In this document: one piece after another, positions 61,801 through 64,000 of the stretch | Numbering within the stretch: position 1 is the first letter of the stretch | How the letters are laid out: every line of letters begins with the position of its first letter | Assembly (NCBI GenBank): GCA_900753325.1 | Contig: CAADYO010000004.1 | Location: forward strand, 29,625-93,624 | Reading direction: 5' to 3' | DNA: 64,000 nt | Origin: Bacilli bacterium | GTDB taxonomy: Bacteria; Bacillota_I; Bacilli_A; RF39; UBA660 | Notes under the pieces: generated by a model | The model's database searches: none | Told to the model about the DNA's origin: nothing | Seen by the model: the letters and a program-made list of their open reading frames with translations, nothing else | Made by a program: the position numbers and the translations under genes

Positions 61801-63462
61801 AACAGGTTTATTTAATGGGTGTGCCATAGCACCAACTAAGTTAAGTGCCGTACTTAAAACAAGTCTCGTATCAGTATCCAAAGTAATAACATATTTAATA
61901 TCTAAATTAGTTTTTTCCAATGTATTAATATGAAAATTCTTCTTACTAGCACTATCACTCATCTTTCCAAGTAAGACTTTATTAAACTGTAATAAAGCTC
62001 CTCTTTTTCTCTCATATCCTAAATAACAATTTTCACTCTCATTAAAAAATCTTTTTCTATAAATAAAATAGAATAAAGAGCGCCCATATTTCTTATTTAA
62101 ACTATTAGCCAACTCTTCACCATATAAAGATATTTCTTTATCACACTTTTCATCTTTTTTATCACTAGCTTTAGCGTCTCCTAATAACGTAAAATATAAA
62201 TTATCAGATTTATTAATCAAATAAAATGTTTCAAGTACATCAAACATCTCTTTAACTTTTTTAGTATCACTAATAATAGTCGGAATTACAACCATAGTTG
62301 TAGCATCCTTTGAAAGTCCTTTAGAATAGTCAATCTTTGGCAAAACAGTTGCCGGTATGAGTCCAGTTAATAAAAAATTAATGACTTTGATTACTAATTG
62401 ATTAATAGGCACTAAAAGTATTAAAAATCCTAACCATCTCATATTAATAAAATATTTAGATAAAAAGAAACTAATAATAAATGTTAAAAGAGTTATAACT
62501 AATAAATACATAATTGTTCTAAACTGATAATTTTTATTCCTAAATAAGTAAAAACCAATATGTTTATTTTCTTCTCTACTCTTTTTAAACAAACCATTCA
62601 CTAAAGATAATTCTGTAGTCCTCTTAATTCTAGTTAACTTTCTAATTTGCTTGCGATAAATATCTTTAGATTCAACAGTCATCTTTTTATAAATATCATC
62701 TTCTAATAATATTTTTTCAACAACCGAAACTTTTTCATATAACTCTTCATCACTAAGTTCAAACAAGGCTTTTATATCATTAAAAATATTAGAAACTAAT
62801 AAATCATTATCTATTTTTTGTTGATGAAAATCATTAATAATTTCTTTTAAACTAATATTTTTTGTTCTAAGTAATTCATTTATTTCTTTAAACAAAGAAT
62901 TACTTCTAGATCCTAATTTTCTAAGTTGTTGATTCAACTCATATATATAATACTGATTATTAGAAACATCAAAATTATTATTAATAAACTCATCCAGTTT
63001 AACATTATCTTTATCACAATTATCTATTATTTTAGCTATTTTCTCTTGTATAATAAGTTTATTTTTTTCATCATTACATAGTAAAACTAATTTTTCTGTA
63101 TAAATAAACAATAATAAATATTTAATTGCAGAAATTTCTCTATAAGAAAAGTTAGTGTTATTTTCTTTTTGATATGCCTTTAAAGAAGAAACTAATGTTT
63201 TAAATGAAACACTATAATTATTTGAAATTGCTATCTGTTTTAGGCAATAATAAATACTATTAGTATGACTTAACTCTTTAGTTATATGTTTTTTATCATT
63301 ACTAATATTTGTTTTATGCTCTGCAAGCAAATAAAAATTATCAATAATCCACTCATTGGTAATTCCGACATAACATGCATTCTTTGTTTTATTAATCAAA
63401 TAATTATAATAATCATTTATTTTTTTAAAGTCTTTAAAAAATTTAGATAAAGCATCTCTCAT
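55822..63462 (-). CDS. Cyclic beta-1,2-glucan synthase-like giant enzyme (NdvB family)
   Basis: 2546 residues. Order: helical N-terminus (1-305), membrane helices (about 311-375), GT84-type glycosyltransferase (about 385-690; DTDTRL near 526 as metal-binding Asp motif, RHHRWARGDTQIIGW near 676 like the QxxRW element), more membrane helices (about 700-910), a glycoside-hydrolase-like domain (about 930-1350; WHGHLYNWYDI, GTSFEYYMP), beta sandwich parts, and a C-terminal GH94 phosphorylase-like domain (about 1800-2540) with GGGDWNDGM near 2234, where the acid Asp is expected. This is the architecture of NdvB/Cgs, making beta-1,2-glucan at the membrane. Chemistry in this organism is inferred. Confidence 0.88.
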   Translation of the reverse strand: MRDALSKFFKDFKKINDYYNYLINKTKNACYVGITNEWIIDNFYLLAEHKTNISNDKKHITKELSHTNSIYYCLKQIAISNNYSVSFKTLVSSLKAYQKENNTNFSYREISAIKYLLLFIYTEKLVLLCNDEKNKLIIQEKIAKIIDNCDKDNVKLDEFINNNFDVSNNQYYIYELNQQLRKLGSRSNSLFKEINELLRTKNISLKEIINDFHQQKIDNDLLVSNIFNDIKALFELSDEELYEKVSVVEKILLEDDIYKKMTVESKDIYRKQIRKLTRIKRTTELSLVNGLFKKSREENKHIGFYLFRNKNYQFRTIMYLLVITLLTFIISFFLSKYFINMRWLGFLILLVPINQLVIKVINFLLTGLIPATVLPKIDYSKGLSKDATTMVVIPTIISDTKKVKEMFDVLETFYLINKSDNLYFTLLGDAKASDKKDEKCDKEISLYGEELANSLNKKYGRSLFYFIYRKRFFNESENCYLGYERKRGALLQFNKVLLGKMSDSASKKNFHINTLEKTNLDIKYVITLDTDTRLVLSTALNLVGAMAHPLNKPVLNKDRTKVISGYGIMQPRVGVDIEATNKSLYSQIFAGVGGFDTYSAVASNVYQDFLGEGSFVGKGIYDLKVFDEVLENTFPDNLILSHDLLEGNYLRVAYVSDVELIDDFPSEFLTDTTRHHRWARGDTQIIGWLFNTVRNKNNKKVHNPINLLGKFKILDNIVRMFLMPSLLLILILSVFTNYYLWWIGFVVLEIAISIIFFLSSKVSLKNNKKMTVYYKNLLAGGRSLLYRAFITFSDIPFYSRLYLDAFFRTLYRLFVSHKNLLNWVTAEDVQKNAHSDLLTYIKNFIPNFVCSLIFIILGIFSKSYVYYIIAFIFLIAPVILYRVSLTINHGALEISEEKCEKLRKLTFDTWMYFSDNLKEEYNYLIPDNYQENREIKLDMRTSPTAIGYSLTSVVCAYEMKFIDEDRALFLIKNILESVDSLEKWHGHLYNWYDIKSMEVINPRFVSTVDSGNFIAGVIVVKEFLKKFDQDKLIRLCDKLINNANFKKLYTKRCVFSIGYDDNEGRLSIYNYNKFASEARLTSYIAICKGDVSAKHWFCLDKSLTTYKGRKGLISWSGTSFEYYMPLLFMKNYPNTLLDESYYFAYFCQKEYIEKVSRKLPWGISEAAYNELDNSLNYKYMAFSTPYLKAKDDKNNRIVLAPYASIMALELFPDEVVSNLEKFKNLNMLGKYGFFESYDYDNKGVVQAYFAHHQGMILIGLVNYLKAFAIKNYFHNNVSIRTFDILLKEKVQLKTDIDMKMASYKRYNYNKEKVENDIRTFNYISYMPEVSVLSNKKYTLLMNDRGNSFSRYRTLQLNRYRKVTEQDYGIFMYIKDLKTNYVWSNTFAPVNKSSDNYEVVFASDKIKYLRVDGSISTATEIVVCPNHHAEIRKITFKNNSDSPRMLELTTYTEVILSENMDDVSHRAFNNMFVSSEFDNKNNALIMKRKNRGDSNVNNYMVSRLIINNPLDKYSYETERSKFIGRGNTVSNPISLNSKLSNYTGDNLDPVSSIRNRIVVEANSSKEVYLLVGFGRSREQINDIIKSYSDSKEINKVFRVAALANAFNMKSMNITGDDLRLFNIMLNYLYQTTKISVSEERMDLLRKNSLSQTGLWKFGISGDRPIILVDISDISDLPFVFSILKAFEYYKNNSIFVDIVIVNNENEQYSEVINREIDDEIYRMYSVNSFYHTPGIIKVIDGKCLSREEINLLGVVPRLRFIIKNHITLSEAVLELQKNNKISDYEIEHNEVNLTLPKPSNLKFDNGYGGFRNNGEEYVIYNKNTPVPWSNVIANENFGTIVTNNGAGFTYFDSSSEFKITSWTNDIVVNDKSEGFKFNGLIFNPEVCVHGIGYSTFGSETIDLKKEITEFVPVNDPVKLYLVKLTNKDDSELEVDVNYWINPTLGNFEEKTARHILSEFMGNNNYLKLRNAYSINYGDVCVYMSSSEKIDYALCDKILIKDIGFKLKLGALQEKTFVFLLSACRNEELGEALVRKYSNIDNVNKEFRNVKRYWSEKLGVLKVKTCDQSFNYMVNNWYLYQTLSSRIMAKAGFYQVSGAFGYRDQLQDAVNIVLVDPDYTRKQILINAEHQFIEGDVLHWWHDRNRFGLRSRYKDDFLWLVYATVIYVNTTGDKSILDEKVPYVSGSILSDYEYEKTMIFDYSSFKETLLEHCLKSLKLSMSALGSHGLPLMGGGDWNDGMNRVGIKGKGESVWLGFFLYSIIDMFVKLVKDNDIYLDISQYVSFNKSLKESLNKKAWDGNYYLRAYFDNGDKLGSHENSECQIDLISQSFSILSSVIPKNRIDKVINNVEEKLVDKDKKIIKLLTPAFSKSLDNPGYIMNYPKGIRENGGQYTHAVSWYIMALIKIGRYDDAYNYFEMINPINRSLNDNDVLKYKVEPYVIAADIYSSSSFPSRGGWTWYTGSSGWFYRLAINDILGIKKHSNTLNIVPCIPDDWDGFKAVYKYMNTVYNIEVKRTGIEKITFDGKVVVDIKLVDDNSMHSVIVDVK

Positions 63463-63535
63463 AGCATCAACTCTCCTATTAAAATTATATCATAAAACTC
63501 CCAAAATAGACTATAGAAAAGCCCTAAATAAAGAT

Positions 63536-63562
63536 AAAAAAAACCTTGTAAAAACAAGGTTA
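63536..63562 (-). terminator. Terminator after tRNA-Ser
   Basis: AACCTTG / CAAGGTT stem with T8 on the minus strand. Confidence 0.88.
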
Positions 63563-63571
63563 ATTCTCTAA

Positions 63572-63662
63572 TGGCGGAGTAGGAGAGATTTGAACTCTCG
63601 CGCCAGTTGCCCGACCTACACCCTTAGCAGGGGCGCCTCTTCAGCCTCTTGAGTACTACTCC
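63572..63662 (-). tRNA. tRNA-Ser (GCT)
   Basis: Long variable arm type II tRNA; acceptor GGAGTAG/CTACTCC, encoded CCA, anticodon loop CTGCTAA gives GCT (AGC/AGT codons). Confidence 0.96.
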
Positions 63663-63746
63663 ATCACTCACATTGCGTCCGCATATATAATATTACATGA
63701 AATTACCATTTATGTCAACAAAAACTTCTAACTTTAAAAATTGAAC

Positions 63747-63771
63747 AAAAAAAAACTCCCATCGGAGTCAT
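63747..63771 (-). terminator. Terminator between tRNA-Glu and tRNA-Ser
   Basis: GACTCC / GGAGTT short stem (5-6 bp), 4-base loop, T9 on the minus strand. Suggests that tRNA-Ser is separately transcribed or reached by readthrough. Confidence 0.75.
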
Positions 63772-63782
63772 GTCTCAAAAAT

Positions 63783-63859
63783 TGGTGACGAGTACGGAAT
63801 TCGAATCCGTGAATGCTGCCGTGAAAGGGCAGTGTGTTAAGCCGCTTCACCAACTCGCC
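63783..63859 (-). tRNA. tRNA-Glu (TTC)
   Basis: Acceptor GGCGAGT/ACTCGTC, encoded CCA at 63783-63785, anticodon loop CTTTCAC gives TTC. Confidence 0.95.
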
Positions 63860-63862
63860 ATA

Positions 63863-63939
63863 TGGCGCCCCAACTAGGACTTGAACCTAGGACCCCTTGA
63901 TTAACAGTCAAGTGCTCTAACCAACTGAGCTATTGAGGC
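63863..63939 (-). tRNA. tRNA-Asn (GTT)
   Basis: Acceptor GCCTCAA/TTGGGGC, encoded CCA, anticodon loop CTGTTAA gives GTT. Three bases upstream of tRNA-Glu, so one cluster transcript. Confidence 0.96.
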
Positions 63940-63946
63940 ATATTAA

Positions 63947-64000
63947 TGGTGGACCTGACAGGACTTGAACCTGTGACCCCACGCTTATCAAGCGTGTGCT
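63947..64000 (-). tRNA. tRNA-Ile (GAT), 3' part only
   Basis: The 3' 54 bases with encoded CCA, T arm and anticodon loop TTGATAA (GAT). The 5' part lies outside the window. Confidence 0.85.

Noticed and set aside
1..64000. CRISPR arrays, insertion sequences, prophage genes or a replication origin
   Set aside because: No regularly spaced repeats, transposase motifs, phage structural proteins or DnaA-box cluster were noticed on either strand by eye.

Overview
The window reads as chromosome from a low-GC, spore-forming member of the class Bacilli, most likely an uncultured gut lineage near the Erysipelotrichales/RF39-type groups. The lineage is an inference; no rRNA gene is present to settle it. 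TAA, TAG and TGA all act as stops, so the standard bacterial code fits. Gene order follows Bacillus in several blocks: rimM-trmD-rplS; infC-rpmI-rplT; rpsU-yqeY-yqfC-yqfD-ybeY-dgkA-cdd-era-yqzL-recO-glyS; gerE-gerM; and sepF-divIVA-ileS. Almost every gene lies on the minus strand. The only plus-strand gene is sspI. Sporulation is supported by sspI (with a sigma-G type promoter), yqfC/yqfD, spoIIIAH, gerE and gerM, several with recognisable sigma-E or sigma-K promoter sequences.

Layout, low to high coordinates. 1-2.4 kb: small accessory genes (CYTH protein, GNAT acetyltransferase, a frameshifted gene, P-loop kinase, tag). 2.4-7.2 kb: lepB, rplS, two unassigned genes, trmD, rimM, an rRNA methyltransferase and a YgjP-like metalloprotease. 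7.2-11.1 kb: sspI, frr, a FemAB ligase and two envelope proteins. 11.1-14.7 kb: tsf, rpsB, rplT, rpmI and infC behind an L20-type leader; S2 and L20 share an unusual C-terminal SAP/Rho-N-like tail. 14.7-21 kb: a laccase-domain protein, a transglutaminase-like protein with SH3-ligand-like repeats, a T-box-controlled glyS operon, a large calcineurin-like phosphatase and a histidine phosphatase. 21-27.3 kb: the recO-to-rpsU block.

27.3-30.5 kb is the most interesting part: a compact class II bacteriocin locus. It has its own promoter, a structured leader RNA that ends in an intrinsic terminator, a C39-peptidase ABC exporter, a one-pass accessory protein, two tiny peptides with double-glycine leaders and a small hydrophobic protein that may give immunity. 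The three smallest genes are easily missed. 30.5-35.6 kb: tRNA-Arg, gerM, gerE, spoIIIAH and metabolic genes. 35.7-44.6 kb: T-box-regulated ileS, a giant unknown protein, divIVA, sepF and a HerA-type ATPase. 44.7-51.9 kb: lipoprotein, zinc-ribbon protein and an asnS-nagZ-rluA-HAD-PAP2-pgi operon. 52-55 kb: a helix-hairpin-helix protein next to an enlarged sigma-70 factor with altered -10 recognition residues and extra region-4-like modules. 55.8-63.5 kb: a 2546-residue cyclic beta-1,2-glucan synthase-like protein. 63.5-64 kb: tRNA genes for Ser, Glu, Asn and Ile (cut by the edge).

A habit of this genome is that intrinsic terminator hairpins overlap the last codons and stop codon of the gene they terminate (rpsU, yqeY, ileS, divIVA, the glucan synthase and others). 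Functions are read from motifs and synteny by eye. No database search was run.
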